In this document: positions 29,701 to 38,153 of the stretch, in pieces
Layout of the letters: each line of letters begins with the position of its first letter
Position numbering within the stretch: position 1 is the first letter of the stretch
Made by a program: the position numbers and the translations under genes
The notes under the pieces: generated by a model
Seen by the model: only the letters and a program-made list of their open reading frames with translations
What the model was told of the DNA's origin: nothing
The model's database searches: none
From: a virus
Length of the DNA stretch: 64,000 bases
Reading direction: 5' to 3' (one strand)
IMG/VR virus record: IMGVR_UViG_3300032268_001296
Span: 1-64,000 of that record

Positions 29701-30850
29701 AAATATAAAAATGTTGTAAATCTTCCAACAGAACGGGATTATCCAACAAATTTAGATTTTTGTCAACAGATTCTTTTCCATTTAAGAAATCATATTTGGA
29801 CGAATATCTTTTGTTTTTTGATAAAATAACCTTTGATGAGCTAAAAAATGATTTAGAAAAGTCCAGATTTTCCTTTTCTAAAAGGGACTTATCACCTTTG
29901 TAATAAAAATAAACGTCAAAATCAAAATACTTTTCCCGAATTTCAGGTAAATCTTCTTCATTCTCAACTAAAATAGTCACGCTTATGTTTAAATTTCGGA
30001 TGGCGAGCAAATGATCATCTTCAATGAAGCTATCTTTTTTCAAGATATAAGAGATGTTTTTTATTTTGTGAGAAAAGTGTTGACAAAATTTAGTATCTAA
30101 CTGAGAGCGACTAAATATTGAATAACTATTTAAATAATCACACCAATTTAATAAACTAGCTTCATCCAATCCATAGTCAGGTCGAATAAATACATGATGA
30201 TTCTTCAAATTTTCAGCTAAGGAAAAAAAGTTTGGAACAATTTCGATAACCTGTTGATTATAAAAATCTCCGATAAACTTCGTTTTCATGTTGATCTTAT
30301 CTTCAATTTTTAATTGAATTAAAATATTTTTGGCAATTTCTTCTGGTTTAATTTTGTTAATAGAATCGTTTGTATCAACTGCTCCAAGACACGGCTTTAT
30401 TTTCCATGGAGCTTCCATAGAAATTTGATTCTTGCTCCAATAACCCTCAGAAACTGTTTTATATATGTTTCCAAAAACAGTAACCATCGGTAAATTAATT
30501 GAACTCGCGTAATGAGAGTAAACATTATCGACTCCAATGTGAAGCATTGATTTTGAAATCACATAGGCAAGATTTTTAAAGTTTAAATCAAACAAGCAAA
30601 GATCCACATTTTGCAATCGAGCTTCTTTTGCAGATCCAATTTGGATTATTTTTATACCCATTTTACTGAGCGACTGTTTAATGATATCAATTACAATATT
30701 ATAATGTTTGTAATTCTTAGATGGAATTTGAGTTTCCGTGCAAATGGTAATGTATTTTTCGTGAATAATTGGCCAAAAGTGTTTTGACACAATAGGTTTC
30801 GAAATTTTGACACCTAAGTTTTTTGAATATTCTTCTATTAAATGACTCAT
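29684..30850 (-). CDS. GT9 heptosyltransferase-like protein (C-terminal half intact)
   Basis: 388 residues. The segment LHIGVDNVYSHYASSINLPMVTVFGNI (about 103-129) is the donor-binding signature of ADP-heptose:LPS heptosyltransferases, but the N-terminal GT9 half is missing here; a GT9 N-terminal-like domain ends the gene just upstream, which overlaps this start as ATGA. Together they may make one enzyme. After residue about 190 comes a region of unknown fold. Target likely a surface or virion glycan. Confidence 0.65.
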   Translation of the reverse strand: MSHLIEEYSKNLGVKISKPIVSKHFWPIIHEKYITICTETQIPSKNYKHYNIVIDIIKQSLSKMGIKIIQIGSAKEARLQNVDLCLFDLNFKNLAYVISKSMLHIGVDNVYSHYASSINLPMVTVFGNIYKTVSEGYWSKNQISMEAPWKIKPCLGAVDTNDSINKIKPEEIAKNILIQLKIEDKINMKTKFIGDFYNQQVIEIVPNFFSLAENLKNHHVFIRPDYGLDEASLLNWCDYLNSYSIFSRSQLDTKFCQHFSHKIKNISYILKKDSFIEDDHLLAIRNLNISVTILVENEEDLPEIREKYFDFDVYFYYKGDKSLLEKENLDFSKSFFSSSKVILSKNKRYSSKYDFLNGKESVDKNLNLLDNPVLLEDLQHFYIYERTK

Positions 30851-32730
30851 TGTAAAGAAAATTGAATTTTGTCTTTGCCGTTATGAACGTATGTAATTAC
30901 CTTTTGAGTTGTGGCATTTGGAAAAAATGCTAAATCAAAGTATCCAGCGTGCTCTGATATTCCCTCTAAAACCGCTGGACTGTCTATTTGATCTGAGTAT
31001 GGAATACATTTATGAATGTAAGGATTATCTTCAATATAGGCAAAATACTCTGGTTTTGTGATTACATAGATATTATGTTTTGGATATTGTTTTTTCAAGT
31101 TTTTCATCAATCCATTAATCAAAAAAAGATCTGTTTCTGAAGCTGGCATGACAACTGCAATTCTATTGCCATCGTCATCTTTATCAAGCATGTCATTGAA
31201 ATCTACAGGCTTAAATGTTTTTGATAAAGCTTTATTTTTGAGATTTTTTATAAACTCTGCTTGTGCATCTTGACTTTGAAAGATATTTTTCCACTGTTGA
31301 AAAATAGAACTATTTACGTCTATCTTTTCATTTAAAAATCCTGAGTAGCAATCTATGATAAAAGAATCAACATTAGAAGTTGGCTTAGGCTCATAATTTG
31401 GATTGATAGAATCGTTTTCTAACAAATTTGTTTTGTCTCTTTCTGGAAGAGAATCAATAATTTCTTCGAGCTGCTTTCCAATAGCTTCAATAGAGCAATG
31501 CTCAACCACGAAATTTCTAGCTCGAATACCAAGCGCTACTCTTTCTATAGAAGGCATTTCGTGAACCATTTTTAACTTGCGTGCGATATCAATTGGGCAA
31601 GTTGACGCTTTAATAAATTGAGTTCCTGGTTCTCTATATTCATTCCACTGCAAAGGAAAGCCTCCGCTTTCTTCAGTGCAATAATCTTCGCCACAGGAGT
31701 AATCTGTAACTAAAGTAATTAGTTCTGCGAGCTTTGCTTCTTGAATGGGGATTTCTTGACCACCGCTAGTGAAAGGGTGACAATACACATCCATAAGGTT
31801 ATAAATTTCATTAAGCTGTATTTCATTGACTCCGTTATTTATGTTTGTTGTGTTTACAGTTTTTTGTCCATTGCAATAGCGGCAATTTTGCTGCTCGCCT
31901 ACAAATGACTTAATTTCGTATTTTTTGCAAGAGCTGCAAAAATAAGTTGTAAGTATATCTGAAGCATTGATGGATTTTTCCTTTAAAAGATCTGGAATAT
32001 TCCATCCTTCTGACCAGTGAGTATGAAGTAAAAGTTTCGCGTTTGGAACTTCCCTTTTAAACTCTTTGAAGCCTTCTAAAATATTTGGAACGCTTTTTCT
32101 GAGTTGATTTCTGAAAACAAAGCCAACAATAAATTCATCTTTTAATCCAAAAGATTTGCGAAGATTTGATCTCTCTTCATCAGACATTCTATAAAACTCA
32201 TTTACATTCAAGCTACCTCTCAAAGTTTTTACATGATCATAACCAATTTTCTTCATTGCTTTTTCTGCAAAAGAAGCCCAAACATAATAGTGATCAACTT
32301 TTGGAGCAGCATCAATTGCTGTTTGCAGTATTGGAAGACTATCTAAAGTCGTCCAAATCATGGAGTTGATTTTGCTCCACCAAGGTTTTTCAAAGAAATT
32401 GTTAAAAGCCCAGATATCTTCAATACCAATGTAAAGATCAGGCTTAAATTCTTCAATAGCTTTATCAATCATATAAGATCCATATGCAGCGGCTCTTTGT
32501 TCGTTTGGATCAGAGATGCGAGATAACACATTTGGTTCGGGCAAAGAACCAACACACTTCCAAGGAAGATTTTCTAAAGATGGGTCGTTCCAATGGCGAC
32601 CGTTAGCAAATTCTACAACATTATACTTTCCTGTCTTAAAAAGATAACGAAGTATGTTTTTCTTGTGCTTTCCAAAACCTGTAAAAGCTTTGCAAAAATT
32701 ACTATGAATCAAAACAGTTTTCTTATTCAT
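30847..32730 (-). CDS. GT4 glycosyltransferase fused to a GT9 N-terminal-like domain
   Basis: 627 residues. Residues 1-420 are a GT-B, GT4-type glycosyltransferase (N-terminal TGFGKHKKN, donor region HPFTSGGQEIPIQEAKLAE with the conserved EA pair). A Cys4 zinc-ribbon-like insert CSSC...CRYC (about 263-281) interrupts it. Residues about 520-627 (RIAVVMPASETDLFLINGLM...YPKHNIYVITKP) look like the acceptor half of a GT9 heptosyltransferase. The donor half is encoded by the next gene. Confidence 0.7.
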   Translation of the reverse strand: MNKKTVLIHSNFCKAFTGFGKHKKNILRYLFKTGKYNVVEFANGRHWNDPSLENLPWKCVGSLPEPNVLSRISDPNEQRAAAYGSYMIDKAIEEFKPDLYIGIEDIWAFNNFFEKPWWSKINSMIWTTLDSLPILQTAIDAAPKVDHYYVWASFAEKAMKKIGYDHVKTLRGSLNVNEFYRMSDEERSNLRKSFGLKDEFIVGFVFRNQLRKSVPNILEGFKEFKREVPNAKLLLHTHWSEGWNIPDLLKEKSINASDILTTYFCSSCKKYEIKSFVGEQQNCRYCNGQKTVNTTNINNGVNEIQLNEIYNLMDVYCHPFTSGGQEIPIQEAKLAELITLVTDYSCGEDYCTEESGGFPLQWNEYREPGTQFIKASTCPIDIARKLKMVHEMPSIERVALGIRARNFVVEHCSIEAIGKQLEEIIDSLPERDKTNLLENDSINPNYEPKPTSNVDSFIIDCYSGFLNEKIDVNSSIFQQWKNIFQSQDAQAEFIKNLKNKALSKTFKPVDFNDMLDKDDDGNRIAVVMPASETDLFLINGLMKNLKKQYPKHNIYVITKPEYFAYIEDNPYIHKCIPYSDQIDSPAVLEGISEHAGYFDLAFFPNATTQKVITYVHNGKDKIQFSLQ

Positions 32731-33208
32731 TGCTCTTTCCGTTATTATAAGCGTTTAAATTTCTAAAATTAAAAGTCTTAGCTAGTACACCCTTAAAGAA
32801 TTCTCTGATAACGTAAGCTTCACCGATCTCAATACCAATGCCGAATTTAAGCGCCGAGTTTTTAGAAATGGAAAGAGAGAAAGCTTTCGCGCCATTGTTT
32901 TTTGTATATGGCTTAAACTGAATTGAAGTCTTGTTATCTTCGAAAGTGTGGAAGGTATTATACTCACAATAGTTTTCAATTGCGTGAATAAAACCACCCA
33001 ACTCAAATTCATTAAACTTAACAATAATTGTTTTGTCTGGATTTTTTGCATTTTCAGAAAACGAACCATTTTTGATTTTATCATTCCAAGAATGCTGCAT
33101 AATGGCGTTGATATAAACGCAAGGCTCCTTTGCTTTACCTGTTTGACCGAGATTGAAAGAGAATGCGCATCCAAGATTTCGCGAATTTGGTTTGTATAAA
33201 GCTATCAT
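32723..33208 (-). CDS. Putative nucleic-acid-binding protein (Whirly/PurA-like pattern)
   Basis: Start ATG 33208 (MIALYKPNSRNLG), placed 5 bases after a -10 box. The 161 residues alternate beta strands (CAFSFNLG, CVYINAIMQ, TIIVKFNEFELGGFIHAIE, FSLSISKN, FGIGIEIGEAYVIREFF), which resembles the PC4/Whirly/MRP-like ssDNA- or RNA-binding fold found in some phages. Fold assignment is by eye and weak. It opens the operon that runs to 28255. Confidence 0.4.
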   Translation of the reverse strand: MIALYKPNSRNLGCAFSFNLGQTGKAKEPCVYINAIMQHSWNDKIKNGSFSENAKNPDKTIIVKFNEFELGGFIHAIENYCEYNTFHTFEDNKTSIQFKPYTKNNGAKAFSLSISKNSALKFGIGIEIGEAYVIREFFKGVLAKTFNFRNLNAYNNGKSNE

Positions 33209-33213
33209 ATTGC

Positions 33214-33244
33214 AGTATATTAATTGAAAACAAACACTTGTCAA
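33214..33244 (-). promoter_or_regulatory. Sigma70-like promoter of the 33208 operon
   Basis: TTGACA, then TATACT at N19 (or AATATA at N17), ending 5-7 bases before the ATG; leaderless. Confidence 0.65.
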
Positions 33245-33270
33245 TTTTGTTTTTTTAAGTAAAATTTATT

Positions 33271-33909
33271 ATGCCTTATTTAAATCATAACATACCAACC
33301 ATCACATGTTTTATTCGAAACGAGTATCTTTTTAATCATGAAAAAGGTCATGGTGAGTACACTCCATGCGACGTTCATAGCGTAGCATCTATCGAAAAAA
33401 GAGTTCCTTTGTTTGAAGCGTTTTTAACTAATGGAGTTAATTGGACTAGAAGACCCATCACCGCATTTTGTTGGAAACCTTGTGATCCCGTGCCTCTTGA
33501 AAAAGCTATGTATTGGAATTGCTTTAGTCCTTATGTTGATGTTCAAATTAGAACTAGAATGGCTGGACTTAAAGCGCAGTTAATTAATCCCGATGGCAAA
33601 AAGGAATGGGGAGAGTATATGTTTACGCTAGATTGGAGCTGGGAAAATAAAAGCATTCTTGATACCAATTTTTCAGAAACCCCCGAACACAAATGTGCTC
33701 ATTTGTTTAAAATGGATAATGGTAATTTTTATGCTTATCCAAACAATAGAATTGTGTGGCATGATGATGCTTGGGTTGATGTTCCAATTTCAAAAAATCC
33801 AGGATATCAAATAGACTTAAATATATACAGTGTTGAAAACAAAAGAATTCAATACACGGACTATAGTTACATAACTGAATTTACAAATGAACCGCAAACA
33901 AAAGATTGA
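33271..33909 (+). CDS. Conserved phage hypothetical protein
   Basis: 212 residues starting MPYLNHNIPTITCFIRNEYLFN. The pattern IRNEYLF...GHGEYTPC...ITAFCWKPCDPVPLEKAMYWNCFSPY is well conserved in my memory of environmental phage proteins without known function. The upstream GTAAAATTTATT resembles a degenerate late motif 14 bases from the ATG. It overlaps the SET gene by 23 bases. Confidence 0.7.
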   Translation: MPYLNHNIPTITCFIRNEYLFNHEKGHGEYTPCDVHSVASIEKRVPLFEAFLTNGVNWTRRPITAFCWKPCDPVPLEKAMYWNCFSPYVDVQIRTRMAGLKAQLINPDGKKEWGEYMFTLDWSWENKSILDTNFSETPEHKCAHLFKMDNGNFYAYPNNRIVWHDDAWVDVPISKNPGYQIDLNIYSVENKRIQYTDYSYITEFTNEPQTKD

Positions 33910-34294
33910 AAAAGAAATACTTCACGATATCGTGGTGAAATTGGCTCCGAGCAAGATTACAAATGCTGGAGTTGGAGTTTTTGCTTTAACTAATATCGAA
34001 AAAGGAGAAGTGGTATTTCGTCCCGAAAAAAATGAATTCATTACATGGGAAAGTTTGAAAGGTTTAGAATCTAATATATTTAACCACATTAAAAGCATTT
34101 GCAATAATGATGATTACGGATTTTGGATTGACTGTTCAATCAATAAAGTAAATCCCTCTTATTATGTAAATCATTCCAATACTCCAAATTTATATCATGA
34201 TTTACAAACAGACATCTTTTCCGCTATTGAAAATATACAAATTGGAGATGAATTGACTTGTAAATATTTGCCCAAAGAGATTGATTGGGTGTAA
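33887..34294 (+). CDS. SET-domain lysine methyltransferase-like protein
   Basis: 135 residues that are nearly only a SET domain: KITNAGVGVFALTNIEKGEVV (N-SET with GxG), then VNPSYYVNHSNTPNL (the NHS pseudoknot motif) and ENIQIGDELTCKY (C-SET with the tyrosine). These bind SAM and substrate lysine in SET methyltransferases. Phage and bacterial minimal SET proteins exist; targets are mostly unknown. Its place just before virion-like genes suggests modification of a phage or host protein. Confidence 0.82.
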   Translation: MNRKQKIEKEILHDIVVKLAPSKITNAGVGVFALTNIEKGEVVFRPEKNEFITWESLKGLESNIFNHIKSICNNDDYGFWIDCSINKVNPSYYVNHSNTPNLYHDLQTDIFSAIENIQIGDELTCKYLPKEIDWV

Positions 34295-34303
34295 TAAAAT
34301 ATA
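34289..34303 (+). promoter_or_regulatory. GTGTAA late motif of the 34304 operon
   Basis: GTGTAATAAAATATA then ATG, 15 bases; the GTGTAA overlaps the SET gene stop. Confidence 0.6.
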
Positions 34304-34636
34304 ATGAGTGCAGCTTATACTGGAATAACTATTGAACAAAGAGAATGCTTTGATTTGACCCTAACTATATCAAAGAATGGCTCTATTTATGATTTAAGCG
34401 GCGTAAATTTAACTGGTGAAATTAGAAGAGATTTCGACAATAAACTCCAAGTAGTTTTTAAAACTGAAATCATTAGCATCCCAAGTGGTATCGCCAAAAT
34501 AAGTTTAAGTGGATCTGAAACAGCTCAAATAGATTTGTCTCCTTGTAGTTGGGATTTATTTGCAGATAAGTTAAATGCTTGTCCTGATAAGCTTATGTAT
34601 GGCCCAGTTTATTTAATTAAAAATATTACTAAATAA
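34304..34636 (+). CDS. Small beta-rich virion protein
   Basis: 110 residues; TLTISKNGSIYDLSGVNLTGEIRRDFD is like the N-terminal beta domain of phage baseplate upper proteins (BppU-type) and adaptor domains. The stop overlaps the next start by one base (TAATG), so it is coupled to the fibre gene. Probably part of a host-binding or collar structure. Confidence 0.6.
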   Translation: MSAAYTGITIEQRECFDLTLTISKNGSIYDLSGVNLTGEIRRDFDNKLQVVFKTEIISIPSGIAKISLSGSETAQIDLSPCSWDLFADKLNACPDKLMYGPVYLIKNITK

Positions 34637-35790
34637 TGAGCGACCAAATCTCCATAAACGTTATTACAGATCAAACCGTCAACATTTCAGTTGAAGAAAA
34701 TGATAATAATTTTTTATTGGCTCCAACTGATTTAAATCAGGAGCAGTTTTATCCCCTAAGTAATCCAAGTGGATTTATTACAGCAAGTCAAACGGGAGCG
34801 TTTTACCCAGCGAGCAATCCTAGCGGATTTCTCACTGGCGTAGATCTTTCGCCATACGTAACGGGCGACGTAGTTCGCCCGAGTCAAACGGGAGCGTTTT
34901 ACCCAGCGAGCAATCCTAGCGGATTTATCACTGGAATTACTAATATAGTATATACTACTGGCGATCAATCAATTGCTGGAAATAAAACTTTTTCGGATAA
35001 TATAGTCGCAAACGGAATGTTTAATCGTTTGCCAAACCAATTATTATCAACTGATGCTGCTATGAATTATCGATTAGCTCAGATAATACAAAACACACAG
35101 TCTTTAACATTAGCGCCAATGATAAATGGATGGAGTAATGTAACAACATTGCAGCCAAATACTAGTATTGCTACAGATAGAGGATTTATAAGACTAGATG
35201 CTGCTAGTAATATAGGTTTTGGCGCAATAACTGCATACATGGTTGGTGGCGAAGTTGCATGTATAGGCCAACAAGTTGCAGGTAGAGACGCTTATGTTAA
35301 TTTGTCCAATAGAGTTGGAATATCTTTTTTAGTAAAAAGCGGAGGAGATTCATTCAATCCTTTGGTTCAAGATTGGGCTTTTGCATATGGAACATATGAC
35401 GCTATAACAGGTCATAGTATGGATAATTTATATCCAATATCACAAAGCACGGCTGGATATAGAGCATATGTTTGCGTAACATGTAACTCTGGTGAAATTC
35501 GATTAAGGGTATGCGACAAAAACAGAACCCGCGTAGACTCACAGGTTTTAGAAACTATCACAGGAATTAGTCATTTTTCTAGAAATTATGCTATTATATT
35601 AGATGCAGGGACTGCTTATTTATACAAAAATAGAACATTATTAGGTCAAGTAACTGGAGCAACAACGCATAATGATTTAAATGGAGCTGCTGGAGGGGCA
35701 TTTTTTAATCATACAGCCTCCATGACGGGAACCGCTACTAGAAGAAGACTTACTTTAGTTAGTTCTAAAATTTGGTGGGAAGACATTTAA
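34636..35790 (+). CDS. Tail fibre-like protein with NPSGF repeats
   Basis: 384 residues. Residues 33-95 hold three copies of a repeat built on YPxSNPSGFxT, common in trimeric phage fibres; two copies are identical over 45 bases in DNA. The rest is beta-rich and Gly-rich (VTGDVVRPSQTG; ...LTLVSSKIWWEDI at the end). No chaperone domain or enzyme motif seen. Second gene of a late operon. Confidence 0.72.
   Translation: MSDQISINVITDQTVNISVEENDNNFLLAPTDLNQEQFYPLSNPSGFITASQTGAFYPASNPSGFLTGVDLSPYVTGDVVRPSQTGAFYPASNPSGFITGITNIVYTTGDQSIAGNKTFSDNIVANGMFNRLPNQLLSTDAAMNYRLAQIIQNTQSLTLAPMINGWSNVTTLQPNTSIATDRGFIRLDAASNIGFGAITAYMVGGEVACIGQQVAGRDAYVNLSNRVGISFLVKSGGDSFNPLVQDWAFAYGTYDAITGHSMDNLYPISQSTAGYRAYVCVTCNSGEIRLRVCDKNRTRVDSQVLETITGISHFSRNYAIILDAGTAYLYKNRTLLGQVTGATTHNDLNGAAGGAFFNHTASMTGTATRRRLTLVSSKIWWEDI
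34786..34830 (+). repeat. 45-bp direct repeat, copy 1
   Basis: Identical to 34882-34926, 96 bases apart, inside the fibre gene and in frame; encodes a NPSGF unit. Confidence 0.9.
34882..34926 (+). repeat. 45-bp direct repeat, copy 2
   Basis: See copy 1; such repeats allow gain or loss of fibre units by recombination. Confidence 0.9.
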
Positions 35791-35793
35791 TTT

Positions 35794-36168
35794 ATGATAA
35801 CGAATAAAACACAACTAGAAAAAGACATCAACAATATAGACCAAATGTCTCAAACTGCCATACTCGCAGCTTCCGCTTTTGCGCATTCTTTAAACAACGC
35901 ATATATAGCTCTTTGGTCTCTTCCTGAAGACAGATTGCTTCCAATACTACAAAAGATGTATGACGACAATACATTTTTAAAAATATTTGGCGATCATAAT
36001 TATGCAGCAAGCGCAATCAACACAATATTAAACAACGGAAATCATCAAGGTGTTCGAGCATATGATGCAGCTCCAAAAGAAATAGAAATTACAGATGGCA
36101 TACTTTCTTTCAAAGTAATTCCAGTTCCTGAAATTGTTGATGAAAATGTTGATAACATAATTATATAA
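35794..36168 (+). CDS. Hypothetical protein (124 aa)
   Basis: Helical N-terminal two thirds (TQLEKDINNIDQMSQTAILAASAFAHS) and an acidic beta C-terminus. It lies 3 bases after the fibre gene with no Shine-Dalgarno, so probably co-expressed. No family; perhaps a fibre-associated virion protein. Confidence 0.6.
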   Translation: MITNKTQLEKDINNIDQMSQTAILAASAFAHSLNNAYIALWSLPEDRLLPILQKMYDDNTFLKIFGDHNYAASAINTILNNGNHQGVRAYDAAPKEIEITDGILSFKVIPVPEIVDENVDNIII

Positions 36169-36185
36169 ATCAAACCTATTAAATC

Positions 36186-36773
36186 ATGAGCATTGTAAAT
36201 GCATTAAATCAAGAAGTGAATTCTTTTAATACTTTAACAGGTATATCGTTAAAGCCTCAAATTAATTTCGAGCAGATGCCAACAGTTAATGGCGAGCCTT
36301 TAGATGGAGGTGGAATTTCTAGCATCCAGTTTAAAAAATTAACTTCTTTATCTACTAGAAACAATAATACATATACAAAAGAAAGCGATCTTAGTAATTT
36401 TTCTATAGATGCTGGTTCTACTTATAAAGTAGAAATTCAATTAATAGCATCATCTACAAGCGCTGATGGAATAAAATGTAGAATAACAACTCCATCTACA
36501 ATAAGTACATCTGTTTTTAATGTTGGAAACGCTGTTGATTTTTCTAACGCATTTAAAAGTTTATCTTATTCAAATGACAGCAACACAGAGATTATTCTTT
36601 TTGCGTCAGCTATTTCGATTCCTCAATTCCGCGCATTTACGGGATTTTTTATTTTTACAGCAAATCAATCTGGAGTTTTAGATTTTGAGTGGGCTAAGCA
36701 AAATAATACAGCTGGCCAAACAACATCTCTATCGATAAATAGTTGTATTACAGTCACAAAATTATCTACTTAA
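36186..36773 (+). CDS. Hypothetical beta-rich protein (195 aa)
   Basis: Ser/Thr/Asn-rich beta protein starting MSIVNALNQEVNSFNT, last of the + strand fibre operon; probably a virion or fibre protein. Its end overlaps the converging phosphotransferase gene by 8 bases. Confidence 0.6.
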   Translation: MSIVNALNQEVNSFNTLTGISLKPQINFEQMPTVNGEPLDGGGISSIQFKKLTSLSTRNNNTYTKESDLSNFSIDAGSTYKVEIQLIASSTSADGIKCRITTPSTISTSVFNVGNAVDFSNAFKSLSYSNDSNTEIILFASAISIPQFRAFTGFFIFTANQSGVLDFEWAKQNNTAGQTTSLSINSCITVTKLST

Positions 36774-37833
36774 AACTCAAAACTGGCTCTAATATAGACT
36801 TATAAATAAACTCATAATGCTTCTTTACAGAAGCTATCTTAAAGAATTTATTATTGTTTCTGGCAAATAAATCAATAAGATCCAAAATCTTCATTGGTCT
36901 AGAAGAAGAGAATACGTAAACCTCTTTCAAGTATTGCGTCAAGATCTCTAGGAATATTTTTCTTTGGCTTATTTGATTACAAACTTCATACTCAAAATAG
37001 TCTTGTTGACATGGTGTTTTGCCGTTTGATTTGATAAAGCAATCAAGGAAGAATCTTTCCTGCTCTTCATTAAAGCCAGAGTAGATGCAGAAAGCTGATA
37101 AATCTAAATATACATTGCCGAGATAGCTTTCAGTAAAATCAACAAATTTGAAAGTACCTCGATTAAATAAAATATTTGAAGCTTTTAATCTTCCATGACA
37201 CAAAGAGTTTTTTCTCACCACTTTAGGATCAGATAAAACAAATAATTCCTCTTCTACGCTTTTTATTGTTTGTTTAATTAAGTTGAGATCACTAAAGCTT
37301 TCTATAGCCTCAATGCTTTCTTGTGGAAGATTGTTAATGTTTACTGAGTTTAAAAAATCATTTAAATGCTCGTTGTAGCTTCTTAGTTGGAGATTTTCTT
37401 GCTGCAAAGAGTTATACTTGATAAAGAACTCATCAAGATTTTCCATGATTAAAGAAATGCCTAAGCTTTTTAGATCAAAAGCTTTTTCAAAAGAAATGAT
37501 TGAATAATGAATTGTATCGCCGAAAACTTTAGATCCATAATGAGCAGCTTTTGCTGTTGAGTAATTTGGCAGTAGATTTAAAATATCAAATTCTCTTTTT
37601 ATACTGCTGTTTTTTGAATCCATACTATACTTTATGCAGTAGGAGTTATTTTCAGAGTCAGCTCGATAAACATCGTAGTCTTGATTCGATGCGACGAAAG
37701 AAATTGAAAAATTACTTGGATCTATTGCTGCATTTTTTAAAATTTCAAAAACTATTTCATCGCCGCCTTCAAACGTATCTTTTTCAATTTCAAAGAAATA
37801 AGGTTCGTTTTTGTATATAGAATCAAAACTCAT
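36766..37833 (-). CDS. Aminoglycoside/choline-kinase-like phosphotransferase
   Basis: 355 residues. The catalytic loop LCHGRLKASNILFN (about 212-225; the usual HGDLxxxNIL has R in place of D) and FKFVDFTESYLGNVYLDLSAF (about 228-248, DF and D) mark the APH/ChoK/kinase-like fold. The Asp-to-Arg change at the catalytic base raises the chance of altered or lost activity. Substrate unknown; a sugar or lipid is possible in a phage with many glycan genes. Confidence 0.65.
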   Translation of the reverse strand: MSFDSIYKNEPYFFEIEKDTFEGGDEIVFEILKNAAIDPSNFSISFVASNQDYDVYRADSENNSYCIKYSMDSKNSSIKREFDILNLLPNYSTAKAAHYGSKVFGDTIHYSIISFEKAFDLKSLGISLIMENLDEFFIKYNSLQQENLQLRSYNEHLNDFLNSVNINNLPQESIEAIESFSDLNLIKQTIKSVEEELFVLSDPKVVRKNSLCHGRLKASNILFNRGTFKFVDFTESYLGNVYLDLSAFCIYSGFNEEQERFFLDCFIKSNGKTPCQQDYFEYEVCNQISQRKIFLEILTQYLKEVYVFSSSRPMKILDLIDLFARNNNKFFKIASVKKHYEFIYKSILEPVLSFK

Positions 37834-37843
37834 ATCTTATGAT

Positions 37844-37874
37844 AAAAAAAAACCTCAGTCTTTCGACTGAGGTT
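37844..37874 (-). terminator. Intrinsic terminator after the 37898 gene
   Basis: 10-bp stem AACCTCAGTC/GACTGAGGTT, loop TTTC, followed by a long T-run on the minus strand. Confidence 0.92.
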
Positions 37875-37897
37875 CGAATAAAGAATGTTGAGTTTTA

Positions 37898-38116
37898 TTA
37901 CGAGATTTGAACAGCTCCCATGCCGAACTTAGAAAGACTAGTCTTATTGAGGCGACGATGAGTGAAGTTATTTCGGTCGTAAATGACTACAGTCTTTGGA
38001 GTTTCATATGCGAACTGAGCATTGATGAGTTGTCCATGCTTAGTGCTAAGGCTGAAGAATCGACCTTCACTAAGACGCATTGCTTCGACGATTTTATTTT
38101 CAGTATTGTTTTTCAT
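37898..38116 (-). CDS. Small conserved hypothetical protein (72 aa)
   Basis: Beta-rich, basic: RFFSLSTKHGQLINAQFAY...VVIYDRNNFTHRRLNKTSL. Similar short proteins occur in many phages; function unknown. It has its own promoter and terminator, a single-gene unit. Confidence 0.7.
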   Translation of the reverse strand: MKNNTENKIVEAMRLSEGRFFSLSTKHGQLINAQFAYETPKTVVIYDRNNFTHRRLNKTSLSKFGMGAVQIS

Positions 38117-38124
38117 ATGTATAG

Positions 38125-38153
38125 ATCTTAGCAGATGTTCAGCTTGTTGTCAA
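38125..38153 (-). promoter_or_regulatory. Sigma70-like promoter of the 38116 gene
   Basis: TTGACA-N17-TAAGAT, 8 bases before the ATG; lies within the end of the Clp gene. Confidence 0.7.
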
